Under the pieces are notes generated by a model. The model had not been told where the DNA came from. It searched no databases and was given only the letters and a program-made list of their open reading frames with translations. Below are positions 23,847 to 35,586 of a stretch of DNA of 64,000 nucleotides, piece by piece. The stretch comes from Diplosphaera chodatii (taxonomy: Eukaryota > Chlorophyta > Trebouxiophyceae > Prasiolales > Stichococcaceae), in NCBI GenBank assembly GCA_032358165.1, contig JAALGY010000030.1, positions 1,302,001-1,366,000 on the forward strand, given 5' to 3'. Within the stretch, counting starts at the first letter, position 1. The number at the start of each line of letters is the position of its first letter. The position numbers and the translations under genes are program-made.

Positions 23847-24920
23847 TCACATCCCAGAGTCCCGCTTCTTCTTGCTGACGGGTGGCGGCGCCTTGTAGCT
23901 CTTGCCCTCAAACTTGCTACTCCGCAGTTGTGCAACCTGTACGTGGTTTTGACGTTTGTAGCATTGGACTCAGTTGCTCAACGGACCTTAGGCATGGCAC
24001 ACTGCGATGCAGCGCGATGCAATGCTACATCTCCCTCCTCTTATTGTTTGCCAGACCAAGTGGGCAATCGAAGACCCACCTGCTGGCTGTGCAGCGCGTG
24101 CAGGAACTCCCGCAGGGTAAGGACCTTGCCGGAGCGCAGGTCGGAGGTGCCGAACAGCTTGACCAGCTGCTCGTCCAGGTGCGCCCGCCCATGGCGCAGG
24201 TACAGGATCTGCATCGCGTCCTGCAGTGTCATCACGCCGCGCCCCTCCTTGTCGTAGATGATGAACTGCGTCAGGTTGTACAGCTGCCTCGGCTCGAAGT
24301 CTGCATGCGCAAAACGGGATGTCACACTTCAACATGGCTTGACAGTGTCAGGACCGTGACTGGACAGTCTTGAAAGCAGCGAGTGTGTGCGCAACCGTAT
24401 ACTGGCCGTTTGTAGCATTCCGCACAAGCAATGGAGCAATCTTGCCTGTGGCATCATCGTCACAGCGGTGATGCATCTGCTGAAACTCCGGCCATGATAG
24501 GCTGCCGTCGCAGTCCTCATCGACCTCCCAGATCATGTCCTCCACCTCCGACTGCGACACCCAAGATGCGACATGCTGTCACCAGTGGCTCAACAAATGT
24601 ACAAAGTGTGTCGCACAGCATGCCGGTGACTGTTGGCTTACTTTCTTTACATTCTCGCCGCACTGCTTAAAGAAATCCATGACCTCCTCTGCATCGATCT
24701 TTTTGTCTTGCTTTGTGTCCAACTTGTCAAACACACGCCGCAGCTCAGCCTCCTTGCTCTGCCGTGCATGCCGTAACTATGCAGAGCCGTACAGGAGTCT
24801 CTTAGGCGTTAACAGGACACACATGTTCACATGCCATGCTAGCATGCAGTGCGTTTTACTTCTGACTCTGCAGCTGCTACACGATGCTGCAACACCACGC
24901 ACCCTCGCTTCGGCGCTCAT
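23847..24920 (-). CDS. Four-EF-hand calcium-binding protein
   Basis: Minus-strand gene of about five exons starting MSAEAR at 24920. Splicing to the next exon gives SKEAELRRVFDKLDTKQDKK, with loop 1 (DTKQDKKIDAEE). Exon 3 has SEVEDMIWEVDEDCDGSLSW; its loop DEDCDGSLSWPE keeps the calcium ligands. Exon 4 contains FEPRQLYNLTQFIIYDKEGR and GKVLTLREFLHAL, two weaker loops. The last exon is basic, with YKAPPPVSKKKRDSG, then TGA at 23847. Only loop 2 is fully canonical, so binding capacity may be limited. The LYN...DKEG and GTSDLRSGK phrases suggest a conserved algal family, possibly linked to cilia, but I cannot name it; it is not calmodulin by sequence. Confidence 0.75.
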
Positions 24921-25531
24921 TGCATCGCACAGAGCATGCCCTGGACACAAGTTCAGCTGACCAGGGCCCGGCGGTATGGATCAATATGCAGGAATATGTG
25001 CCAAGCTGACGATCTTACGCTGAGTGTGTCGTGTTCGATGCTGCTGCACCTAGCTTCAAGTGACAAGCAGGTGTGGCAAGTCATCCGGGCACGAGACGGG
25101 CAAAACAGCTGTCACAGCAGGGCTGCAGCCACCGCAGTTGCAGATTGCTGCAAGCAGGCGATGGGTCCTGCTATAGAGCTGTTCCTTGTCGGCATTGCCT
25201 GGCTCAGACGCAGGCGGATCAGACCATTGGAACTGTCGATGGCTGCAGGAAGCAGATTTGTCATCAGAGCACGTGATGTGGCAGATCATATGTGTGCCTG
25301 GTGCAGGGTCGCATTGCGATTCCTGCGAACACGCGCGCGCTGTCCTTCCCTGAGATCACGCTCAGCTGGTGTCGACGCGCGCTTGGGCTCAGCTGCACAA
25401 GTTGCAGTGATGGCGTGCATCAGTCCATGCTGACTGTGGCGCCTGCGACAAACCAGCAGTCAGAACACTGTTGCTTTGACTTGCAGCTGAGTTGTGTCTG
25501 ATAGGTATCACACAGCGCCACAGACTGTGGC
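24921..25531. other. Divergent intergenic region (EF-hand protein / AAAP transporter)
   Basis: About 610 bases. A 194-codon open frame crosses it on the plus strand, but its composition has no recognisable domain, so I treat the region as promoter and leader. Confidence 0.4.
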
Positions 25532-28517
25532 ATGGACGACAATGAGGACTTGCAGACCCCGCTCCTGCGGTACGGGACTAGCTCTCAGCCTCCAGTGTCA
25601 TGTCGCAGGATCTGCGTTCCGGAACCTGACCACAAACTCACCTTTCATGCATGTACGACTTACCATGCTGATATCTGTATAGCTCGCACACATGCAGGCA
25701 CTGCAACCTGGACCGAGCGGAGACCGGGCATGGCTTGCAGCTGCTGCTGGATGTGCCGCCCATCACAGATGACAACCCGCACCCGGGCGCCAGCCTTGCG
25801 CAGACAACCTACAACCTGATCAATGTCTTCATGGGCATCGGGTCAGTGATGCTGTGCATGCTGCAGTCCAATGCTGCACGGCGGCTCACATCGATGGCGT
25901 CCACTGCTTGATCCCGCATGCGAGTCAGCAAGTATCGAACCCGAGTGCAAGGTGCTGACGCGGGTGCAGGTTGCTGTCGATGCCGTACGCGATGAGGCTG
26001 TCGGGGTGGCTTGGCCTGGGCGCCCTCGTGCTGGCGGCTGCGCTGTTCTGCCTGTCTGGCAAGCTCATTGTGCGGGGCTTTGATCGCATTCCGCCCGGGC
26101 GGCCCCACAGCTACTCACAGCTTGGTGCGTCCGCATGTTGACGATAGCCATCTGCAGCGCCGGCCAACAGTGCAAAGTGTGTACCACACCGTCGGTAGTC
26201 TGTCAAGCCACTTTACAGGAGCTGCGTGTCCTGCAGGCAAGACTGCGCTTGGGAGTCTTGGGCAGTGGCTTGTCATCTGCTTTGCCAGTCTCGAATTCTT
26301 TGGGGCGTCCTGCATGACGCTGATCGGTGAGCTGCTGCGCTTCTTCCCTACTGTCTTGCCACCTGATGTGTTATTCTGGACTAACAAGGAACAGCATTTG
26401 TGCAATGCAGTGATCTGGAAGCAGGTCGAGGTCTTCCTTCCGGTCCATGGTGAGGCTAGCTGCAGATGCACCTCAAGAGGATGGCAAATTCCGGCGGTCA
26501 AAGCTGAAAGTGCTCAAGCATGGGCACATTGATAACATCTGTGCACTCCGTATTGCAGGTGCGTGGGGCATGCCACCGCTGCACCTGTCAGCTGCAGTGG
26601 CGACGGCGGCAGTGGCACCGCTGCTGTTCATCCCCTCGCTCCGGCAGCTGAGCCACTTGTCATGGCTCGGATTCGTCAGCACGTTGGTCGTTATGTTTTC
26701 AGTGTGCGCAGCAACCGCTGCCGACCCCCACCGAACAGCAGCCCCACTGCAGGTGCTGCTGTGCGTGCAGTGTGTTGGACTGACACGGTGGATGCAACAT
26801 CTGGTGTGTAATGGTCATGCAACCAACATGGATCAGCTATATCATGCACGTGTGTGCTGCAGCCGGCACCAGGCCACGATTTGCTGCAGTGGGGCATTGT
26901 GCCCGCCTTTGGCATCTTCGCGGTGTCGGTGTCAGGGCATTCCAGCCTGCCGGCCATCCGGGCCTCGATGGCAAGGCCGCATGACTTTGGACGCGTGCTG
27001 AACCTGGCATTCATTGCCATGGCCGTCATCTACAGCGCCACAGCAGGCTTTGGGTGCGCCACACATAGCAATGCACCACTCTCCTGCCTGCCAGTAGGGC
27101 AGCATATGTTCGGCAGCTGATCTCCTGTCCTGAACTGCTGTGAAGCTGATGTCGTGCCACACAGGTACTGGTACTTTGGCGACAGGACATCCGCCATAAT
27201 CACACGGGACTTGGCACTCAGGGCTCCCTTTGCAGGGCACTCCTTCGTGGTGACAGGCCTCACGGTAGTGCGCGTGGTGGACGTGTTTGTGGCCGTCAAC
27301 GCATACACGACCTATCCGCTGCTGGTCGTTGTGCTGCAGGTAGTGCGCCCTGAAATCGTTCCATCACCCGGCAATCTGCAAAAGCACCGAGTGCACATGA
27401 CACCTGGACCTAAGCACCACCAAGAACGATGGAGCTGTGCACTGCTGCAGGACATGTTGATCGGCGTGCTGCCGCGCCGCAGCAAGGCTGCTGGCGGTGC
27501 CCTGCTGCCGCTTGCGCTGCGGCTCCTCATCTTTGCTGCAGGCAGCCTCCTGTCGTTTTGGGTGAGCCCGTGCCCGCTGCGGTGCTCAGGTTGCAATGCT
27601 CAGGTTGCACGCGCATGGTTACGAACCCACGGGCAGTTTGGCCTTGACCACATCGTCCATTGATGCAGGCGTTTGATATACTGGGCATCTTCATGTCGCT
27701 GATTGGCGGCTTCTGCAGCCTCAGCTGCAGCCTGCTGCTGCCGTCGCTGTTCTTCATCTGCCTGTACTGGCAGGAGCTGTCGGTGGCACGGCGCAGCAGC
27801 ATTCTAGCGCTGCTGGCATTTGGCGTGTGCACCCTTGTCCTGGTGGTTTCAACAGATATCAGGACGCTGCGGCAGCATTACAGGCAAGGCGCTCTCACAG
27901 CTGCTTCTGAACTTACTACACCACTCTCATGTTCCAACTTCACGACACAGTCTTCGGAGTTGTTCCACATAAAACTGCTCAATGATGTTAGTGTCTCTAC
28001 GCCACTGCAGGGCCGATGCCGGGACGACCCACTAGTGACTTCCGTCGTCTATATGAGAGGGAATAATGCGGGGCGGTGCACCTCAGCAAAGCAGTGCCTG
28101 TGTAGATGTGAATTGTATTGTATGCAGAAGGTACAGGGCACAACCTGTGATGAGAGCGTGAGAGTGGGATTTGCCAAAGTGACCAACTCCACGCAGCTTC
28201 CTCGCAGTGCCGTCAACAGTTCTTCAACAGTGATTACAGCTTCAGACACCCTGACCTCCACAGCATGTAATTCGTATCCAATCACTGTGTACACAAGACT
28301 CAGCATCTTCCTCACGATAGCACTGCACAGGCCGACAGGGCCCCTGCATAAAATACGTCGCCCGACAGCAAGGGCGTTTGCAAACTTGCCGGGTGGAAGA
28401 AGGGTGCGTGCAAGGATTGCGCCCGTGCGGTCCACAAGCGCCAGTGCAAAACCATCTTGGATCTGCACATCCGCACGCCGCCGCTGGCAGTCTGCACGGG
28501 CTGCGTACAGCCAGTGA
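25532..28517 (+). CDS. AAAP family amino acid transporter (vacuolar AVT1-like)
   Basis: Multi-pass amino acid/auxin permease family protein, probably moving amino acids across the vacuolar membrane. Exon 1 starts MDDNEDLQTPLLRYG, an acidic/dileucine-bearing N-terminus. The next exon has SLAQTTYNLINVFMGIG, which splices to LLSMPYAMRLSGWLG, the family's TM1 hallmark. Later exons give LGQWLVICFASLEFFGASCM, LLFIPSLRQLSHLSWLGFV, IFAVSVSGHSSLPAIRASM (the conserved gating region), LNLAFIAMAVIYSATAGFGY, AFAGHSFVVTGLTVVRVVD-like spans, and FDILGIFMSLIGGFCSLSCS with YWQEL. About ten to eleven spans are visible, normal for the family. After DIRTLRQHYR near 27888 the frame stays open to 28517 but stops looking like a transporter; the real stop or another intron is probably near 27.9 kb. 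Confidence 0.85.
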
Positions 28518-28563
28518 CAGGGGCAGGGCGCACTCGGCTGCCGCTGCCTGCCGGTTCGCCGGC

Positions 28564-30014
28564 ATGGCGCACTCGCCGGGGCCATCGTGGGGAAGCCTCA
28601 GCCTCACTGAGACCAGCCTCGTGTTCTGGCTGTTGATCGACATCGCCTTCCAGCTGGTAAGCCACACCTCAGAGCTGGACCCGACGTCATATGCGGCCAT
28701 GTACTGCAGCCCACACCCGGTCTTCTGCTGGTCGCAGGTCGGCTTCGCCGTCTCCGTCCTACTGAAGACGGACAAGTACTTCGACCTCACGGGCTCCATG
28801 TCCTTTTTCATCATTGCCCTGGCGTCGCTGATCTATGGCGGCTCCTATCACGCGCGCCAGGTGGCGGTCACGGTGCTGGTGTGCGTCTGGGCGGCCCGCC
28901 TCGGCAGCTACCTGTTCAAGCGGGTCCTGAACACCGGCAAGGACAGCCGCTTCGATGAGATCAAGGGCAACCCACGTGAGTCTCCCTGCACCAACTGAGT
29001 GTCTGAGTAAGCGATGATCATGCTTGACCATGATGTACTTATGTGAGCAGGAACAGCTTCATAGGCTTCGACTTCTGTCGATGGTGGTCACAGACGCGGT
29101 CTGCCGAATCACATAACCTGCTCGCATCACTGTGAAGCTGACACGATGCCACTTTGATGTGCTGCAGTCAAGTTCTTTGCGGTGTGGATGGGCCAGGCGT
29201 TGTGGGTGTGGGTCACGCTGCTGCCGGTGCTGATCCTGAACGGCAGCCGCGCAGACAACAACTTTCAGTGGAGCGATGCCGTTGGTGGCGTGCTGTGGGG
29301 CGTTGGCTTCTTCTGCGAAGCACTTGCTGATTACCAGAAGTCATCGTTCAAGTCCAGGCCCGAGAACAAGGGCAAATTCATCAGCTCAGGTGCGCTGCAC
29401 AGGCAGATTCTCATGTTTGACACGCGAGCCGCCGTTACCTGGACTGGCATAAGCACTGCCTGCAATGTCGGTTTGGATTATATCCCAGTCACGCTAAAGC
29501 GATGGTGGTGCTGGTACCATGCAGGATTGTGGGCGTATGCACGGTATCCAAATTGTGAGTCGCACTGAGCACTCTGCCAGTGGGCACACTGCACAGGATT
29601 GTCGTCAGCTGTTGCATCTTGGAAGCTTGCTGTGCCTCGACTGCTGGGTTCGTTTGAGGTGTTTGTTGCCTGCAGACTTTGGGGAGATGACGCTCTGGTG
29701 GGGCATCTGGTTCCTGTGCCTGGCAAAGCTGCGCGACGGCTACTGGGTCTCCGTTGTCAGCCCGCTGTTCGTGATGCTGCTCCTGTTCAAGGGCTCCGGC
29801 ATTCCCATGCAAGAGAAACAGGTGCTACATCGTCGCATCGCACAGCACTGCATTGCTGTTACGTCCATATGCGCTGGTGAGGACAGGCATTCCTAGCTTG
29901 GACATGCTGAGTGCCTCATGTTGTGCCATGTAGCAACGGGAAAGGTGGGGCAAGGACCCAGCCTTCCAGGCGTGGAAGCGCAACACCAACCTGCTCGTGC
30001 CTATCCCCAAGTGA
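28564..30014 (+). CDS. DUF1295 / steroid 5-alpha-reductase-like membrane protein
   Basis: Polytopic membrane protein of the DUF1295 family, related to the C-terminal domain of steroid 5-alpha reductases and isoprenylcysteine methyltransferases; the substrate is unknown. Exons in order give TSLVFWLLIDIAFQL joined to VGFAVSVLLKTDKYFDLTGS, SFFIIALASLIYGG, LGSYLFKRVLNTGKDSRFDE, KFFAVWMGQALWVWVTLLPV, WSDAVGGVLWGVGFFCEALA, ADYQKSSFKSRPENKGKF, then LWAYARYPN spliced to YFGEMTLWWGIWF, the nucleotide-binding YxRxPNYFGE-type motif. The C-terminus is IPMQEKQ joined to QRERWGKDPAFQAW and ends LLVPIPK, TGA at 30014. The start at 28564 is the Met just before the first span; the frame is open further upstream. 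Confidence 0.88.
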
Positions 30015-30630
30015 GGTCCGCCAGCTGCTGACGCAGCAGCCAGTGCTATGTGCTTGTGCTTGCTCAATCGAATGCTCAACAGACTCCCAACATGCGCGGT
30101 ACCTGCTTGCAGGTGCTGGGGAGCTACCGCAGGTGCAGATGATGACAGGATGCAGCAGCTAGCCACGGAAGAGCAAGACAGGCAGGACAGCAGCGAGGAG
30201 GGAAACAACAGCAGGGTGTGATGTGAGGGTAGCCTCGTGCAACCGGTATCAGTCATTCAGTCAGTGCTTCTAAACAGCATGCTCTCAGATCGGGTCAGCA
30301 AACCATAGTCTGTCAGACAGCACTTGTCAGGACTTGCAATGCAGCTTGCGACAACTCAGTGATTGCAGCACTGCTCGGACTTTGTCGGTCAAATTCAGTA
30401 TCTGGCAAGGCGGTCAGATGACTCTGACACACGCGCCAAGGCCACTGCTGTAATCCAGACATCGATGCAAACCACTCAAACGATTGTTCAGCACTGACAC
30501 ACAGACTCGGCGCTGCCCGCCACTGCAGTGGCGACCTGTTCCAATGCTGTAACGCGAACCCCAAGCTGTGGAGCTGATGCCACACAAGCTGCACCACATT
30601 GCCAAGCGTGGTGTGGCCCTGCCAGCTGCT
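30015..30630. other. Convergent intergenic region (DUF1295 / CENP-C)
   Basis: About 620 bases between two stop codons facing each other, taken as the two 3' UTRs. No gene seen. Confidence 0.5.
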
Positions 30631-33185
30631 CTACTTGGACGACTTTGAGAGGCGGGAGATCTTCTTGGGGTTCGGCCGCCGGGCCTTCTTCTTCCGGTGC
30701 ACAGCCGGCTGTTGCGCCGCCCAGTTGCCCGGCGCTGGCCACGCCGGCGACGGCGTCCGCGCCTCGTAGTGGTCCATGGTCGGCAAGCCTGCCACACGCA
30801 GATCAGAACATCTGAGTTGACCCTCTTGAGTCCGCTGGGTGGCCACATCGGAGGCTTGCTAGATCGCCTGATGCACGGTGTGCTGGAAATAGCAGGAGAC
30901 TGGTAGAAGTCTAGGTGCTTCATGCAACGCAGCTCCCGATGTATCATTGGAGTGGGGAGGGGGTCGGGGAGGGGGGCGCACTGGTGTGGTCGCGCGCGGT
31001 GTACACCTTCTTCTCGTTGCGCCAGTACTCCAGCGGCCTGTGGTGGCTGCGTGAGCTGCGCCGCACGCCGCCCTGCGTCCGCAGCCCCATCCCTGCGGGC
31101 AGACGTCAAGCCATGCCAAGGTGCACCACAGCATACGCGAGTTGGCCTGACCACAGTTGAGCCTGCGGCAAGCAGCACACCTGTGAAAGTGTCACACATG
31201 TCGCGAAGAGTGACCTCACGAGCTGTACAGCACCTGCTCCGCGAGCAAAAGGCTTACTGAGCACCTGCAAGGCTCTTCCGCAGGTTCTTCCGGCGCTCGT
31301 GTTGGTGTTTGGCACCCGCCAGCCGCCTGCTGGGCCGTGGCTGTGGCGTCACCAGCGGCAGCTGGGACGGCGCCTCAGCTGCCGGGCTGTCAGCCGCCGC
31401 AGGAGCTACAACATTGCCTGCAGCATCAACATGAATGTCAGCATGCCTGCAATAGATGGCGACGCAACAGTCCACTGGCATCTGCCTGCCTGTGGTAAAC
31501 ATCTAAGTACATGTCTATGTACGCCTCTTGAAGTACCCTTGTTGCCAGCTCAGCAGACATGAAACTCACCAGCGCCGTCATCGGCGGGCGCCGCCTCCAC
31601 ATCGCTGTCACCCCCCCAGTCACCGCCATCGTACCCGCCGCCATCATCATCGCTGCTGTAGGCAGCTGCTGCGGCTGGCATGTCTGGCTGCTCAGCCTCG
31701 TCGGTTGCCAGCGGCTCAGCCGGTGACAGCGGCTGCGGCACTGCGGTGTCGACTATGCTCTCTCCACCCTCGCTTGCTGGCCCTGCACCGGCTTGAGCGG
31801 CGTCCCGCTGCTGCTGGCGCCCTGATTCCAACGCCGGCTGCTCCCCCGTACTGAAGCGCAGCTGCTGCACGCTGCCGCCAATGCTGCACAGCATGCAAAC
31901 ACGTCTCGGGCACAGTTGCCAGGAGATAGCAACCTGGCTTTTGACATGTGGAATCACAGCACCAGCAGTCGGAAAGTGTACAGGCATGCCTGCACACAGC
32001 AAAAGCGGCTTGCCAATCATATGCATGCACACAGCTGTGTCGGCTTGCCAACCTGCTGCGGCGTGACGCTGCTTCAATGCGAAGGGAGGACTTCGAAGCA
32101 GTGGCCTTGCTGACGGTGTCCCACCGCGTGCGCAGCACTGGCTCTGCCGGTGACTCTGCTGCTGCCGAGTCCGCCCTCACCACACCTGCAGTCAAAACAA
32201 AGCAGTCCGTCCCACTCGTCTGCGTTGTGAGGTGGCCTGAACTTGCAAGCATGAAACCAAGTGCATGCATGCCACAACGACTTGCAGAGGGCAGCTGCGC
32301 ACCTTCGTGCGATGGGCTGCCACCGGACTTGGGGCTGCCGCTGCCGCCTGCAGGCTCGACGCCGAAGCTGAACGTCTCAGCGTCGTGGCTGCCACCGCCG
32401 CCACCGCTGAGCGCTGCCGACTCACGGGCCACTGCCGCATTGCTGGCGCCGCCGATACTGAAGCGGCTGCGGCCAGCGGCGGCAGCGCCGCTGCCGCTAC
32501 GGACAGCTGACCCCGCCGCAGAAGAAGGCGACGCTTTGCGGAACGGCTGCATCACCAGGTTGTCCACCGGCGAGCCGCTGGAGGAGCGGCTGGAGCGGGA
32601 GCGCGTGGTCACGGCGGTGCCGAGGGGCGGCAGCGGCGGCGGGGTGGGCGCGCAGTTGCGCGCAGGCAGCAGAGCCGGCGTGCCGGCCGCCGTGCCGCCC
32701 GTCCCTGCGCCGGCATCGTGACTGCCGTCGCCACCGCCGCGGGCTCGGCCGCCCCGCATCCGGGCGCCGGACGGCGGGCGCTCCCAGCGCTCCATGACGC
32801 CCTCCGTCGGCGTCACCACGCTGGCGGGCCGGCGGTCCATCTCGGGCGCCGCCTCCGCGCCCAGCGGCGTGTGGCCCGCGCCCGCCAGCAGCCGCAGGAA
32901 CGCTGGCGTCTTCGCGGTGGGTGGCTGCGGCGGTGGCGGCCGCTGCTTGGGCGGCAGCAGAAACACGGGCACCGGCTTGGGCTTCGTGCACCAGTTCCTG
33001 CGGCGTGGCGTCCGCTTGGCGCGCTGCTGCTGCAGCCGCTGCCGCTGCCGCACCCATGTCACATCATCATCTCCATCTGCAGGCGGCATGGCTGCCTTGG
33101 GCGCCGGAGACGCACGCTTGAGCACACCTGCAGCAGCGCCACACCGGATAACGACTGCAGCAGCCGTACAGAGGCAGGCCAGCAT
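30631..33185 (-). CDS. CENPC: Centromere protein C (CENP-C), plant-type
   Basis: CENP-C links centromeric CENP-A nucleosomes to the kinetochore. The diagnostic part is at the C-terminal end: an exon near 31.26-31.50 kb ends KNLRKSLAGA, and the next exon (about 30.98-31.10 kb) reads GMGLRTQGGVRRSSRSHH followed by RPLEYWRNEKKVY. Together they match the plant CENPC motif (RRSLAGAG ... GVRRS.R...RPLEYW). The motif is split by an intron between GA and G. Upstream, the large exon 32.2-33.18 kb is Pro/Ala/Ser-rich and disordered, with basic RTPRRRNW near the start and short RFSIGG/RFSTG repeats; another exon is acidic (SSDDDGGGYDGGDWGGDSDV). The last exon ends with a Lys-rich tail (HRKKKARRPNPKKISRL) and TAG. 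No C-terminal cupin is visible. The start could be 33185 or an inner Met at 33089. Confidence 0.8.
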
Positions 33186-33282
33186 GTCAGCGTGCTGTCA
33201 GTGGACGCAGAGAGCATTGGAGGGTATGAGCTGAGGCACCGTTGTGGGGCTTCAGGACGCCTGGAGACGGGGTCGCCTGGCG

Positions 33283-34158
33283 CATGGGCGACATCGTGGA
33301 GCGCAACCTGCGCTCTGCAGGCAGCACATCACGTTGGGGTGGTGACGCATGTCAGCTGCCTGCCACTATTACACTGACTGCGTCCGCTCAGGGCAGTGCA
33401 CGCGTCATACAGGTTGGGGCCCACCTCGCCCGGATGTGATGCCCTGTTTCTGTGTTGATCAGAAAACTGCAATGTGGTGCGGTGACCCCTCCGCTGTGTG
33501 CCGCCTAAAGGTAGCAGCAAGGCTTGCAACGGAGCAGGCCGCTGCTGCCGGCATGCGTACGGCCCGCGGTGACACCCGTCGGAAGGTGGTTACGGCAGCT
33601 GTCGCGATGCAGCTTGCTGCGTTCCGCAAGGGTTCAGCCCTTGCGCGGCACTCAGAGCGCGCTCGCAGCTTGATTGCCGTGACACCAGGGTCGCTTCAGT
33701 GGGTACGCTGCGCAGTGCCGCTCCAATAGTGCCACAAACTTGCTCCTATTGTGACCGTTTGAACCCCTCAGGGTTTACTGACGTTCCCCACCCTGGAGCA
33801 GCTGGCTCCCATGTCCCATGTGTGCGTGCGTGCGTGCCTTATTCGCCGCAGACTTGGTGGTCCTGCACAGCTTCGGATGCCAAAACAGACAGAGCAGCAA
33901 CCGTTCAGGCAGCAAAGCCCCTCGGCCATGTTTTGTGCCTCGCTTCACGCCATTGGTGCGTCGCCTTCTTCCATGGCATCACCCTCCGCAGCCGGGCCAT
34001 TGGCCATCGGCTCTGCCGATTCTGCTCCGGCTACCGCACCCGCTGCTGTGTCGTCCGCCGCATCTGTGGACCCCTGGTGGCTGGCTGCTGCTGATGCTTC
34101 CCTACAGAACGGAAATGATGCACTCATGCCGCTGCTGCATACACCCGTCACGCCGTGA
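33283..34158 (+). CDS. Possible small gene, product unknown
   Basis: A candidate multi-exon plus-strand gene whose ATG at 33283 is only about 100 bases from the CENP-C start on the other strand. The first exon reads MGDIVERNLRSAG. A later open stretch (33.48-33.71 kb) gives RLKVAARLATEQAAAAGMRT and VAMQLAAFRKGSALARHSER, and another (33.77-34.16 kb) gives FPTLEQLAP and an Ala/Ser/Pro-rich C-terminus with DPWWLAAADASLQNGNDAL before TGA at 34156-34158. Splice joins are not settled, and I do not recognise the family. An antisense frame at 33945-34151 is also open but is low-complexity. Confidence 0.35.
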
Positions 34159-34248
34159 ACAAGATAAGTATTCGAGATGGCCTGTGGCAGACCATCTTGG
34201 ACCTAGTATGGGCAGCAGTCTGTGTAGCAGCGTGAGTCTGCAGTGCGC

Positions 34249-35586
34249 TCAGACAAGGGCGCACTGCTGCGCTGGCTGCGAGGCGGCCTGCATGAGCGCG
34301 AGCTCCTCCTCCACCATTCGGCAGGCGCGCTCGATCTCGCCGTTCTTCTGGACCAGCTCCTGATTGAGTGGCGACATACTGTCAGACTCCTGACACCGGT
34401 GATTGCAGGCTACGTATAGACAATGCTGGTGGCACACGCAGCGCTGCGCACAAGGATGCATCGGCTCACCTGCCACTCGGCCTCAAGCGCCGCAAGCTCC
34501 TGCCCCGCTGCGGTCTGCTGCAGCTTGCGCTCACGGTTGACGCTGTCAATTTCGGCCTTCAGGTCTGCCACCTCGTGCGAGAGCCTGAATGTACACGAGC
34601 AGCACGATGGAAAGACGGCACATGGTACACTGGCATAACAAGGATACAAGTGGTGTTATGTCCAGCTCAAGGAGAAGGGGCCAGCACACAACCAGAGGCT
34701 GTTGTGATGCAGATGCATACCTGGCGTTGGCGGCGCCTACGCTGGCATTCTGTACACGCCATGCCTTGGGCCCGAACTTGAGCAGCAGCTCCAAGTTGAT
34801 CACCCTGCGGAACGGCATGGCGCAGCTTGTGAGGCACACTCGATGAGCAATCCCAGTACTGATATTAACACATGCTCACAGACCGAGCACAACGAGGTGC
34901 AGATGCCGACGTGCGGCACAACGAATGCAGATATACGTCACCGTCGCCATCATCGTCACCGTCGCCGCACCTGTTATACTGATGCCCCAGCTGGCTGTGC
35001 GCGTTCTCCAGCGCTTTCCTCCAAGCAGCAAAGTCGTTGCGGCGTGCGAGCGGCGGCTTGTCCAGCCGGTAGCGTGTGACGTCGAGCGCCTCCATTGGCT
35101 TCCCCTCCGCCACACGCTCCAGCTCTGCTTGCAGCACTGGGTGGCCCTGCAGTGCAGCAAACCAGGTCCGCTGGCTGGTGGCGTGTGTGGAACTGGGGGA
35201 CTACCCTTCGGCAACGAGTGTGCGCCTGGAGACACAGGCCAGAGGGCATTGCACAGCAGCCGTGGCAGCGCTTTGCTTGCCTCCAGCTTCAGCTCGTAAG
35301 CAGGCGGCAGGTCCTTCAGGTATGCTGCCGGCCGCTGCGTGCTGTTCCGCATCTGCAGCACACATATTGCACTTCAGAAGTAAGGCCAAAAATGCTGTCA
35401 CGTTTCAGCTGCTTGTTGGTTCCGTTATGAACAGCTCACCTCCTCCTGTATAAGCCTGTCGACCCGCTGCTTCTCCTCCGGCGTGAGGCGGTCGACATAT
35501 GGCAGCGCATCAATGAGGTCCTGCCCTTTGCGCCAGCCCGCGCCCTGCCCAGCCGGCGCGCTGTCTAGCGCCAGCGGCTGCGCCAT
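34249..35586 (-). CDS. BCAS2: Pre-mRNA-splicing factor SPF27/BCAS2 (PRP19 complex)
   Basis: SPF27 is a coiled-coil core subunit of the PRP19/NTC complex in the spliceosome. The ATG at 35586 begins MAQPLALDSAPAGQ; the first exon then has LIDALPYVDRLTPEEKQRVD and LIQEE, matching the DALPY start of the family. Next come YLKDLPP, the exon with LQAELERVAEGKPMEALDVT, RYRLDKPP, NDFAAWRKALENAHSQLGHQ, VINLELLLKFGPKAWRVQNA, and finally a coiled coil DLKAEIDSVNRERKLQQTAA with LAALEAEWQ, then VQKNGEIERACRMVEEELAL. The order and a length of about 220 residues equal those of the family. The stop at 34249 lies about 90 bases from the convergent small gene. Confidence 0.92.

Noticed and set aside
24849..25433. 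A 194-codon plus-strand frame upstream of the AAAP gene.
   Set aside because: Cys/Arg-rich, no family motif, and it covers the promoter between two divergent genes.
31948..33234. Long plus-strand frames of 257 and 146 codons.
   Set aside because: They mirror the GC-rich, low-complexity CENP-C exon on the minus strand and show only Ala/Arg/Pro-rich sequence.
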